A DNA stretch of 64,000 nt, from positions 295,001 through 359,000 of the forward strand of contig JBBMOA010000018.1 of assembly GCA_037954235.1 (NCBI GenBank), in the 5' to 3' direction. The DNA comes from Aulostomus chinensis (taxonomy: Eukaryota; Chordata; Actinopteri; Syngnathiformes; Aulostomidae). Positions 1 to 11,824 of the stretch are shown in pieces; within the stretch, counting starts at the first letter, position 1, and each line of letters begins with the position of its first letter. The notes beneath the pieces were generated by a model, which saw nothing but the letters and a program-made list of their open reading frames with translations, did not search any database and was not told where the DNA came from. Both the position numbers and the translations under genes were made by a program.

Positions 1-223
1 AAGGGTCAAGGTTTTCTGGGTTGTCTCTGCAGATCTGTCTGGTCTGGTAACAACTCGGGTTTATGGTGTAGTGCAGATCAGTTTCATGAGTAAAAGAAAA
101 AAGTTCCCTAAAATGTAAATACTTTGGTATTTAGTCACCTCACATTGTACTTCAATACAGTATTAAAGTAAAAATATTTACTCTCCACCACTGAAAACCA
201 TGTACTGAGTTACAGCAGCAGCA

Positions 224-231
224 TGACGTCA
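224..231. promoter_or_regulatory. CRE palindrome TGACGTCA
   Basis: Perfect 8-bp CREB/ATF site upstream of the GC-rich block; a second copy is at 354-361. Confidence 0.4.
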
Positions 232-353
232 CCCTGCCGGCCGTGAAACAATCACGCAGAACGATTCCACCCTTTAACACCACGATTCCACCAAAATCCG
301 GTCAAATGTCACCGCAGTGGTGAAGTCATCAATCAAGTGTCTACTTCAGGCAG

Positions 354-361
354 TGACGTCA
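354..361. promoter_or_regulatory. CRE palindrome TGACGTCA
   Basis: Second perfect CREB/ATF site, just before the GC-rich block that begins near 370. Confidence 0.4.
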
Positions 362-798
362 GTGTTAAGGAGGGCTGTTCCAGGTTAGCTAGCTTAGCCG
401 TGCTCTTCCAGCAGCTCCCGTCGGGGTTCGGCGGTGAGGAGCACCGGTGGTGACACCGGCGCTTGCTGGCTTTCACCTACCGGGAAACAGCTGCCTGTCA
501 CCGGTGGAGGCGCGTGCGCCGGTCCCACATCCCACCGGACGGCGCGACGAGCGCATCCGACACCTCGCTGGACGACTCCCCGGTGGAACAGCCGCAGACT
601 CAGCTCCCCCCGGTACATGGTGGTCAGCACCCGCGGACGCGAGGCGGAACCGGAACACTGGTTTACTTAATCGGAGGATGAGTGGACGAGAGCTGGTCCC
701 AGGTCAGCGGCTCACTCGACGGCTCCCGACACGCCGACGGCTGACCTCAGGTCAGCGCCAAGACGAAGCGGAAGTGCTGTCTCCACCTCCGCCTCAGT

Positions 799-813
799 GC
801 TGCCCCCTGGAGG
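799..813 (-). promoter_or_regulatory. CTCF-consensus motif
   Basis: The minus strand reads CCTCCAGGGGGCAGC, fitting every position of the vertebrate CTCF core. It lies upstream of SRRM2 and outside any repeat I recognise. Binding is not shown. Confidence 0.5.
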
Positions 814-1033
814 GAGGGCGTGGCGGGAGTCACGGATAGTCGAGTCAGGTTTATTAGTGTGTCACCAAACCCTAACCAAAGTTCTGTCCTGACTCTGTCC
901 AAGTAGAGCAGGTCCAGCACCTCCCTCCTTCAATGAACCTCCACCCAACAATTCTCCATCAGCAGCACATCCTGCAACAGCAGCCACCAGAACCTTCCTT
1001 TACCAGCAGGAAGGTGGAGCAGATCCAGGATCA

Positions 1034-1350
1034 GTGGGGACGGAGAGAGAGCAGGAGAGCAGGACAGAGACAAAGACAGAGAATGGAGGAATACAGAGAG
1101 ACAGAAGGAGAGAGAGGGACAGAGAAAAAGAGGGAGAGAAAGGAGGAGAGACTGATGGACAGAGACAAAGACAGAGAATGGAGGAAGACAGAGAGACAGA
1201 AGGAAAGAGAGGGACAGAGATAAAGAGGGAGAGAAAGGAGGAGAGGCTGATGGACAGAGACAAAGAGAGAATGGAGGAAGACAGAGAGACAGAAGGAAAG
1301 AGAGACAGAGATAAAGAGGGAGAGAAAGGAGGAGAGACTGATGGACAGTT
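1034..1350. repeat. Purine-rich minisatellite (about 100-bp unit, 3 copies)
   Basis: Tandem copies built from GACAGAGA, GGAGGAAGACAGAGAG and GAGAAAGGAGGAGAG, each ending near CTGATGGACAG. The strand is almost pure purine. Open frames across it are repeat artefacts. Confidence 0.8.
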
Positions 1351-1521
1351 GTCTCACAGCAGGAGTGACTTCTGCTCATCTGACTCATCTGATATTTGTC
1401 ACAAAATTCCGCGTGCAAAACGTTTCCATCATTGGAATTCATCATTGTCAGTCTCCTTCATGTTGTTGTTAAACTACGTAAAAAAAAGAAACACACATCA
1501 AAACTCTACGTCCCCTGCGTA

Positions 1522-1529
1522 TGACGTCA
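1522..1529. promoter_or_regulatory. CRE palindrome near SRRM2 promoter
   Basis: Perfect TGACGTCA immediately upstream of the candidate SRRM2 first exon, a typical place for a CREB/ATF site in a CpG-rich housekeeping promoter. Confidence 0.45.
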
Positions 1530-1559
1530 TATGGGTCTAATCTCGCCCCTCCTTCGCTT

Positions 1560-1726
1560 AAGACGAGACCAGCTAGCCGAGAGCTAACTGTACGTGCATC
1601 CGTAGTTTCCGAGTCGGTAAAGAAGGAGCGATTCTCCAGAGGACGTCGATTTCCCACGGAGATCTTCTCCCAACGAAGTTGAGATTCCTCTGGTGCCGTT
1701 TCCCGCCGTTAGCGGAGAAAGAATTG
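1560..1726 (+). other. srrm2: Candidate SRRM2 5' noncoding first exon
   Basis: The translation start lies only 4 bases inside its exon (acceptor AG at 2748-2749), so an upstream noncoding exon is needed. A CpG-containing, repeat-free stretch here ends in a good donor (TTG/GTACGTCA near 1727), and a palindromic CRE lies just upstream at 1522-1529. The boundaries are inferred; transcript data would settle them. Confidence 0.35.
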
Positions 1727-2753
1727 GTACGTCACCCGTTTGTTAGCTAGCTAGCAGAATTAGCTCCTCCGGGATTGTTCGTTAGCGTAACGCCTGGTGT
1801 GGTGCGGCCCTCCGAGGAGCTCGAGCTGTTATCAAACTGCGGAATACAGCGACGAGCTTCTCTCACTGCCGGCGTCTGAGGCTCCGCGGGGTTCCTGAGG
1901 TTTATTCGCCGTCTGTTCCCGTCTGAGTCATCGTGAACATGCGGGCCTACTAACCGCTGCGACCATCGCTGCAGGCCTGACGTTATCCTGTCGCACGTGT
2001 CAAAAATTAATTTATTAGACCAAGGTGTGAATTAATTTAAAGTTGAGATCGTATTAGTTTGTTCAGAGGCACTTCAGCAGCCTCGCCTCCTCACTCGATG
2101 TCCAACTGAATCTCAGATGTGGTCGTTTGGTCGTTAATCCAACATCTGAGATGAGTTTCCTGCTGTCGGCCACTTTACTTTGGTTAGGTCTGCAGGTTGG
2201 GCTCAAGTCTGCTTTATTCATGTTGGTTTCAGTACATGTGTGTAATGTTGCGAACTTAAAATGTGTAGAAACAAGATTTTGTAATTTTTGAGTGTGCAAA
2301 TTTAATCTCAAATGTATGGCAGACGGTTGAGGAAATCAGTTTTAGAATCAAATGGCAGAAGTTGCCAGTTTTCTGAGTGCTTGGTACCCACTCAGCAAAC
2401 TGGCAAAGTCTGAGTTCAGTTGAAGTGAATTCTTCAAAAATGAGGTTTCTTGAGATTATTTAGGAGGATACAAAATCCATAGGTATTAAATGGAGCGTAA
2501 CTTAAACATCTGAGGAGGGAGACTAACAGAACATCGTATGCATGCTTCTGCAGTTAATGGCACAGAATAAAAATGTCTACTGTAATCAATAATCTTGATT
2601 ATTTTAAAATGTGATGTCATGTCATATTGTTGGTTCCCATTTAACACAAAATCTCCATTGTGATGAATGTAATCAAAATGTCAGATGATGGAACTGCAAA
2701 AACAAGCCAGCAATCACCAATCACTGCTGCTTCTGATTCCTCTTCTCAGAGCC

Positions 2754-5700
2754 ATGTACAATGGGATTGGCCTGACAACACCACGTGGCAGTGGCACCAA
2801 CGGCTATGTGCAGCGCAACCTGTCAAGCCTGCGGGTCAAACGGCCACGTGATGAACGTGGCGGCGAGCGGGACGAGAAGGACAGGGAGAGGCTGGAGAGT
2901 CAGCTGAACAGGCAGCCCAATGTGGAGATCCTGGAGCACCAGAGGAAGAGGCAACTGGAGGTCAAGTGTGCCGAGCTGCAAGACATGATGGAGGAGCAGG
3001 GGTGAGTCTGAGTCCCTCAGTATGCTGGGTGTAATGACTTGGAGGGAGCTGCCACTTTTACCATAGCATCTTGAAGCCTGGCAAGGGAAAGTTAGCCATT
3101 TTTAACTGAATGAAGCAATGGAAACAGCACAGCATTAAATTCATGACAGACCAGATGACCAAGAAGAAAGTGCGAAGGCAAAAGTGGTGTACTTAATGGC
3201 CCAGCCAGTTTCCTGCAAATTCACCCATTTGTGTAGTTACTGCCTCAGTCCAAAAGGTTTTGTGCTGATGTTGCAATGGAACGACTGGTAAGCTTTCCCT
3301 TTGTATCATTTGAAGTTCTCTTCTTTTACTCCTGGTTTCGTAGTCTCCAATACGGTGGCCTTGCATTACAAATGGCAAAGAGAAAAATATGAAAACAATC
3401 AGAAACACAAAGATATTAGTGAGGGTTGGACTCTGCCAAGGCTGCCCTTTGTCACCGGTTCTGTTCATAACTTTTATGGACAGAATTTCTAGGCGCAGCC
3501 GGGTGGTGGAGGGGGTCGAGTTTTGGTTGCGGGAGGATGTCGTCTCTGCTCTTTGCGGATGACGTGGTCCTCTTAGCTCCATCAGGCCACGACCCCCAGC
3601 TCTTGCTGGGACAGTTTGCAGCTGAATGTGAAGCGGCTGGGATGAGAATCAGCACCTCCAAGTCTGAGGCCATGGTCCTCAGCCAGAAAAGGGTGGTCTG
3701 CCCACTCCAGGTCAGGGGGGAGGTCCTGCCTCAGGTGGAGGAGTTTAAGTGTCTCGGGGTCTTGTTTACGAGTGAGGGTAGGATGGAGCGGGAGATTGAC
3801 AGGTGGATTGGTGCAGCATCTGCAGTGATGCGGGTGCTAAACCAGTCCGTTGTGGTGAAGAGGGAGCTTAGCCAGAAGGCGAGGCTCTCGTTTTACCTGT
3901 CAGTCTACGTTCCAACCCTCACCTGTGGTCATGAGCTCTGGGTAATGAGTGAAAGAACAAGATCCTGAATCCAAGCGGCTGAAATGAGTTTCCTCCTCAG
4001 GGAGGCTGGGCTCTCCCTTAGAGACAGGGTGAGAAGCTCAGTCCTTCAGGAGGGACTCAGAGTAGAGCTGCTGCTCCTCCATGTGGAGGAGTCAGTGGAG
4101 GTGGTTCAGGCTTCTGGTGAGGACGCCTCCCTCAGGAGGTGTTCCAGGAATGTTTGACCAGGAGGAGGCCTCAGGGCCGACCCAGGACACGCTGGAGGGA
4201 TTATATCTCTGGGCTGGCCTGGGAACGCCTCAGGATTCCCCCAGAAACGCTGGTGGACGTGGCTGGAAGAGGACAGTCTGGGCTTCCTTGCTGAGGCTGC
4301 TGCCCCCGCGACCCGGACCAACCGGATAAGAGGAGGACAACGATATTAACGACAGTCTGACGCACTGTTAATGGTGGGGTCTCGGTATACATCATTTCCC
4401 AGTTTGTGCCATGTCTTTCCACCAAGAGGTCTAACCTGGTAGGAAAGTCAAATCAGTGTCTACCAGAGTGGGCTCAGTGTCCAGTTCTCCTGGTCTGGTC
4501 TACAAGCTTAAACTGGTTTGATTAAATGTTTAAGAAGCATTCATTATTTTCACACATGTGGCATTGGAGCTGGCCCCCATATTTGAAACTGTGTTGTTCA
4601 CGTCTAAAAAAATTTCCCCACAGGGAGAGAGAATCTTGTATCTTGAAATCTGGTAATGTGTTTAGGCCTGATGAACACACGGATGAAAGCAAACTGGGAC
4701 GTATCATTGGCATCATAATCATCAGGGCTAATGAGAACAACCTAAATTATCAGCAATGAGACTTATTGAGGTTCCTGGCAGGATATTCCTTATTTGGTGT
4801 GCATGTGTTGTGTTCTCCCACTTGGGAGGTCAGAACATTCTCACATCTCAGTTGCATCAGTACAGCTGGAATATCTGTAGTGATGTGCAAAACCAGCACA
4901 AATGTAGAAGATAGGAGTTTCTGCCTCCTGTGTGAATGACTTGCAGAAGAGCAGAGAGGTAATGTTTTAGTCCTGTTCATGACAAACCATTGTTTCATGC
5001 AACCACTGTGCCATGCCAGGCTCACGGCCACAGCCTGCAGCAGGGACACCTGATATTCATGTCCATCTTCAACCTTCCTAAACTTCACTTATGATGTTTA
5101 TGTCGGGAATCTTATTTATTTGACATTTTCAATAAATTACCCACCAAATGTTACTGGGTTCATGCCACTGGGGACATGGGTGAGTTTGGACTCGTGGGAA
5201 CCTGAGGAATCATGTTAAAGCTTCTCTAATAGCTTCTCCTGTGTTAAATGCTCCTCTCTGCTTGGATTGTCAGGTATTCTGCTGAGGAGATTGAGGAGAA
5301 GGTGAACAGTTTCCGCATGATGCTGCAGGAAAAGCAAGAGCCGTCTCCAGCCTCAGCCGAGAGACCAGCGTAAGTCTCGAGCAAACGCATGACCTGCAAA
5401 TCGTCAGGGGACATGTCGGAAATATGTACAAGTCACTGGAAAGTGAAGTGACTGGATAAATTGTGGGAGATGGTCCTTGTTTAATTGATGAATGTTAGGA
5501 GTTTGCTCTGAAGTCACGTGGGTGAGCTGGATGGTGTAAGTGTCCAGAGCATGTCTGATCCAGGTTTTGGCTAATAGGAAGCTGTTTGTTTTTTTCATGG
5601 GCAGCGTGACAGAAACTCATGCTCTGGCTGCGGCCAACCAGCAGAAGAACGACCGTCTACGTGCTGCTTTTGGAATTGCCAGCGATTACGTTGACGGATC

Positions 5701-8700
5701 ATCATTCCATGCTGACCGCAAGGAGAAAGAGAAGGAGAAGAGGGAGCAGGAGCGGCTGGAGAGAGAGAGACAGCAGGAGCAGAAATATACGTGCGTAATA
5801 GAAGTATAAACTATCCTCAGTGTAGATGACGTGATGTTTTCATCACCGACGTGATGAGCATGCGGGCCTCATGGCAGAATCATTTGTGTCTGACACTGTT
5901 GCATGCAGGTTGGTGGAAGATTCTGAGGACTCGGAGTCCCCACCAAAGAAACGCAGCCGGAAGAAGAGGAAGAAAAACAAGAATAGAGACAGGTGAGGAA
6001 GCGACATTGAACAGAATAAGAGTGAGGATGAGCTGTTCTGATGACTTAATGTTCCTTATGCCAGCAGCTCTGAGAGTCCTTCTTCATCGCCACGCAAAGA
6101 GAAGAAGAAGTCACGAAAGAAGAAGAAGAAACGGTACTTCCTATCCCACCTACAGTTTATGATTTTATGTGTTAATGGCGAGCAATTAACTAGAGAATTT
6201 GTCTTTCAGTGAGGCATTGGAGGATGAGGAAGATGATGGCAGGTAGGCCTTACTGTCAGTACAACGCCTCAGCTTCCTTTTTATCCTGCAACAGTTGCTT
6301 CACATAGTTACCTGATAATAACTCTAGAAAGTGGCTCCTGGTAAAGTAAATGTTCCTTTCTTGAATGTGATCACTTGGCAGTCACCAAACCTGGATATAT
6401 CTATCTATCTATATCTGTCGATCGATCGATGATATAATATATATTATATATGAGTCTTTGGAATTTGTTTACAGCTGTGTTCATATATGATTTTCCTTCA
6501 CTCTAAAGTTCTTCAGATGAGAAGCACAAGATGTCAAAGAAGAAAAGAAAGAAGAGTGAAAGTTCAAGTCCTCCAAAAACCAAAGCAGTGCGACACAGGA
6601 GCTCTTCCAGCTCTGCTCACAGGCATGAAACTCCTCATTCCATTTGTTGTAGAAGAGCCAAGTAAATCCTTGTTCCGTACAGCTGACCTCAACAGCCATT
6701 TGTCAATGGATGCAACTGTAGCTGCCCATTTAATTTGATTATGACCCCCAGGTCTGGCTCTTTGACATTAGCTGGCAGGTTTTGTTCCCTGTAACTCAGG
6801 TTCATGACCTAGGTCGTGACCTGAACCTAGGTGGGGTACGTTCAGATTCAGAAAACTTCATTTGTTCTCATGGCGGGCAATTAAGGGAGCAGAGAGCGGT
6901 ACAGTTGGTTACACAACATCAACACAAGACCATACGTTAGGTGAGGAAGTGCAGTGGGACGGTCTATTCATCCCACACTCAAGAACATGTAAAGATCTGA
7001 CATCCATTCAGTGAGGAGGGTCAGACACTGTTTAATTCATTCACCTTGTTGGAGCTATGAACACGTACAGACATCATCAATTTTACACGTTATGTTTGTA
7101 CAATATAGGTTGGACCTGATGGAAGTATGTTTTTCCGCAAAGAAGCATCTGAATGTTTATTCTTTTTTCTGAAATGTTAACAGTGACTCTCCAGTGCCAC
7201 TGAGGTCACGTCCACAGGACCAAACGATGCGGAAAGCTGACGAGGGAAAAAAGGGGAGGTCACCAGAGAGGAGACAAGGCTACGAAGACCAGAGCCCTCA
7301 TCTGCAGGGAGGTGAAGGGGTGAGGATCAGGCTATTGTGCTCCGACAAAGAGTTTCTTCTATTCAGAACTCTGCACAGGGAGAAGTGATGGCCTTTAAGG
7401 TTATGAAAGCAAAATTGTGATTGTAGATACAGATGCAGCGATTGCATTTTTACAGGGTGATGGCGATTTCTGCCAATTGCAAATATCTAAGAATTGTACA
7501 GTTCTTTTAAATTGCACGAGGTTACTTGATCTTTTCCTACTTTATCTACCCTGAAAAATACTTAAATCAATAAGTGTCCTTTTACTGGAAGAGGAACAGT
7601 AAACTTCTCCTTTGAGCTGTATCCAGACTCAAAGACTTCTGTGTATCAGCTGTGAGTGTCTGTGGCAGATGAACAGAAGCAGCGCAGGGCAGGAGCGGCT
7701 GCAGGCTGGTTCTGAGCTCTGGGAACTAGTATTAGCAGCTTCCCTTTGCTGGCTTCCTCCATCTGTGCTGATGGAGTTTGAAGAGTCTGATTAGGTTTGG
7801 TGTTGTGGTTCTGTGCAGTTTATTTTGGACTTAGAAATGGTGAAATTGACCCTGATTTGCTGCCAGGCTTGGCTGCTCTGCATTGGGGCTGCACAGCTGC
7901 ACCGTCCAGCTGCCTGATTATGCTGATTTAATCATTGATTTGTGTGTTCCTATAGTCTGTGTTAATATTGTGTCTCAGGTCTGTTTTTGAGATCAAAAGC
8001 CTGCAAGTGGTGGTTTTGTTTTGAAAATTTTGAAATATGACCCTGACCTTTCCAATGGAGCTTCTCAGTGGCAGCAGATGAGAATGGTTGTCCTGGGCAG
8101 CTCTAGGTGTGAGTGTATAACTGAGTGAGGGCTTTGCTATCAGTCAGTCACCCCTGAGGAGATAAAGGTCAAAAATTGAACTCATGATTTTAATTGTTAA
8201 GCTTTTATGCATTTTTATGACTTGTCTAAAAATGGAACAACAAATAATCAATTTCCTCTTCTAGAGGGGGCCCAATCTTCAACGAGAAAAAGGAAGGACC
8301 ATTGCATCAAATAAGACTTCAAGCCAGAGGAGACATGACTCTTCATCTCCCTCTCCACCTCCACAGGCGGAGAAAAGTAGATGCTCAAGAAGCAGAGAGA
8401 AAGGGGTGCAACCCAGGAACAAACCCAAGGAGGGTGAGGGAGGGAGAAATTCGAGAAGCAGAGAAAAAGATAAACTGAGTGGCAGGCAGGTGGACAAGGG
8501 GAAGCGATCAACGAGCAGAGACATGGACAGGGGGAGGCGTTCCAGGAGCAGAGATGTGGAAAAGGGGAGGTGTTCAAGGAGCAGAGACGTATACAAGGGG
8601 AGACGTTCAAGGAGTAGAGACATGAACAGGGGAAGGCGTTCAAGGAGCGGAGACATGGACAAGGGGAGGCGTTCAAGGACCAGAGACGTTGACAAGGGGA

Positions 8701-9468
8701 GATGTTCAAGGAGCAGAGACGTGGACAAAGGGAGGCGTTCAAGTAGCAGAGACGTGGACAAGGGGAGACGTTCAAAGAGCAGAGACCTGGACAGGGAGAG
8801 GCGTTCAAGAAGCAGGGGAAAGAGGGAAAAAAACAAAGGGAAGGAGAGCGTCTACCAGAGAATCCGACACGATTCCTCCTCCTCCTCTCCTTCCTTTTCT
8901 AAACAGGAGACCCGGAGGGCTAGGAGCAGAGACACTCAACAGGGGAAAGAGAGAACTATACAGGACAAGAGGACAAGACAGGACTCCTTGTCCTCCTTGA
9001 ATCCCTCTAAGGAAAGGACTAGAAGAGAGAGGAGTGGAGATCTGGAGCGCAGAGAACAAGACCTGCAGCCAAAAGAATCACATGATGGAGACCAAAGGAG
9101 AGAGACTGTGAAGAGACTGGAGAGAGAAGCATCTCCTCCTTCACAGAAAAATGTCATCAATGGCCGCCAAAGAGAGAGGGAAGACGAGTGGCGACGAGAA
9201 CAGGACCGAGAGGGTGCGAAAGAGAGGGATGTGAGCAAGCAGAGGGAGGGCAGAGAGTGTGGGCGTGAAGGCAGCAGGAAGACAGAGGAGGTGGTGGTCC
9301 GGTCTGCGGAGAGACGACAAGATGGGTGGACGGCTGTGGAGAAGGTTAGACGAGAGAGAGCTGAGGTGAGCGAGAGGCAGGAGAAGACCAGGACTCCTCT
9401 GAGGAAGGAGACCCAAAATGAGAGGGTGAAGCCAGCAGAGAAAAGAGCAGAGAGCAGCAGCAGCAGTG

Positions 9469-9509
<41 letters not shown>

Positions 9510-11785
9510 GATAGTGACAGCGATTCCTCCTCCTCCTCTTCATCATCTTCCTCTTCCTCCTCATCTACATCCTCCGAAGATGAGAACAAAACTAAGGGTA
9601 CTGCAGTCAAAGACAAAGGAAGCCCCCCCAAAAATGTGCCATTTGCCATTGGGGCGGCAGTCCAGAGGTATATAGCAAATGGCAGAAAGGAAAGCTCTAC
9701 CTCGGAAGGCGACGCACCCAGAAGAACGCATGAAAGAGAAAGTGGAGCCAGCAAACCTGCACCCCCCCTTCAGGAAAGAACCCCCATCAGCAGTCGAGCT
9801 GAGAATAATCCCCCCCGAGCGAAAGGCCAGGAGCAATATAGCCCCACGCAGATTGACAGCCCGAGCCCACCACCTTCTCCTGCCCGCAGAGCGGATGGAG
9901 GCCGAAGCAGCGACCGGTACTCCCCTGGCGAAGCCAGGCCTGTGAGGGTGAGAACGGAGGAGAAGGTCCGGGAACAGGAGAGAGGGAGAGACAGGGACAT
10001 AGTCAGAAGGGCTGCAAGGTTCAGCCCCTCCACCAGGAGGTCACGCTCTCCGCCACGTTGCACTCCCCCCAGGCAGTATCAGGAACCCCGGCTCCACTCC
10101 AGGAGACCCTCTCCCCCTCTGGCTTGGTCAGACAGACAGAGGGGGAGGGACAGAGAATGGGAGTGGACCACCAAAAGAAGCAGATCCAGGTCTAGAAGCC
10201 TAAGGAGGCGCACCAGATCCAGGTCCAGAAGCCCAAGGAGGCGCACCAGTTCCAGGTCCAGAAGCATAAGGAGGGGCAACAGATCCAGGTCCAGAAGCAT
10301 AAGGAGGGGCAACAGATCCAGGTCCAGAAGCATAAGGAGGGGCAACAGATCCAGGTCCCGAAGCATAAGGAGGGGCAACAGATCCAGGTCCCGAAGCATA
10401 AAGAGGGGCAACACATCCAGGTCCCGAAGCGTAAAGAAGGGCAACAGATCCAGGTCCAGAAGCATAAAGAGGGGCAACAGATCCAGGTCCAGAAGCCCAA
10501 GGAAGCACAGCCCTCTTGGCAGGTAAGACAAGAGCATAGATACACTATATTGCCAAAAGTATTCGCTCACCTGCCTTGACTCACATATGAGCTTTAGTGA
10601 CGTCCCATTCCTAGTCAATATGACGTGGGTCCACCCTTTGCAGCTAGAACAGCTTCAACTCTTCTGGGAAGGCTGTCCACAAGGATTAGGAGTGTGTTTG
10701 TGGGGATTTTTGAACACTCTTGCAGAAGCGCATTTGTGAGGTCACACACTGATGTTGGCCGAGAAGGCCTGGCTCTCAGTCTCCGCTCTAATTCATCCCA
10801 AAGGGGTTCTACCGGGTTGAGGTCAGGACTCTGTGCAGGCCAGTCAAGGTCATCCACACCAGACTCTGCCATCCACGTCTTCATGGACCTTGCTTTGTGC
10901 ACTGGTGCACAGTCATGTTGGAAGAGGAAGGGGCCGGCTCCATACTGTTCCCACAAAGTTAGGAGCATGGAATAGTCCAAAATGTCTTGGTATGCTGAAG
11001 CATTCAGAGTTCCTTCCACTGGAACCAAGGGGCCAAGCCCAGCTCCTGAAAAACAACCCCACACCATAATCCCCCCTCCACCAAACTTTGCACTTGGCAC
11101 AATGCAGTCAGACAAGTACCGTTCTCCTGGCAACCGCCAAACCCAGACTCTTCCATCAGATTGCCAGATGGAGAGGTGTGATTCATCACTCCAGAGAACG
11201 CGCCTCCACTGCTCTAGAGTCCAGTGGCGGCGTGCTTTACACCACTGCATCTGACGCTTTGCATTGCACCTGGTGATGTATGGCTTGGATGCAGCTGCTC
11301 TACCATGGAAACCCATTCCATGAAGCTCTCTGCGCACTGCTGTTGAGCTAATCTGAAGGCCACATGGAGTTTGGAGGTCTGCAGTGATGGACTCTGCAGA
11401 AAGTTGGCGACCTCTTCGCACTATGCGCTTCAGCATCCGCTGACCCCGCTCCGTCAGTTTAGGTGGCCTACCACTTCGTGGCTGAGTTGCTGTCATTCCC
11501 AAACACTTCCATTTCCTAATAATACAGCTGACAGTTGACTGTGGAATATTTAGGAGCGAGGAAATATCACGACTGGATTTGTTGCACAAATGGCATCCTA
11601 TCAGAGTTCCACGCTGGAATTCACTGAGCTCCTGAGAGCGACCATCCTTTCACAAATGTTTGTAAAGACAGTCTGCAGGCCTTGGTGCTTCATTTTATAC
11701 ACCTGTGGCCATGGAAGTGATTGGAACACCTGATTCTGATCATTTGGATGGATGAGCAAATACTTTTGGCAATATAGTGTGTGTG

Positions 11786-11824
<39 letters not shown>

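Larger units (their letters stand above)
1..1033. other. Upstream region, no supported gene
   Basis: The first 200 bases are AT-rich and featureless. Bases 370-840 form a GC- and CpG-rich block with several short overlapping ORFs on both strands, none resembling a known protein. It could be a promoter or first exon of a divergent neighbour off the left edge. Two CRE palindromes (224-231, 354-361) and a CTCF-like motif (799-813) lie here. Confidence 0.4.

Noticed and set aside
394..839. Overlapping 60-130 codon ORFs in the GC-rich block
   Set aside because: Several frames on both strands are open because of GC content. No homology or splice evidence.
930..1445. Leucine/serine-rich minus frame of 171 codons
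   Set aside because: Lies on the purine-rich minisatellite; no independent coding signal.
8248..8836. Minus-strand 185-codon frames opposite the SRRM2 RS exon
   Set aside because: Shadows of the RS repeat (leucine/serine-rich complement). The plus frame joins in phase to flanking SRRM2 exons.
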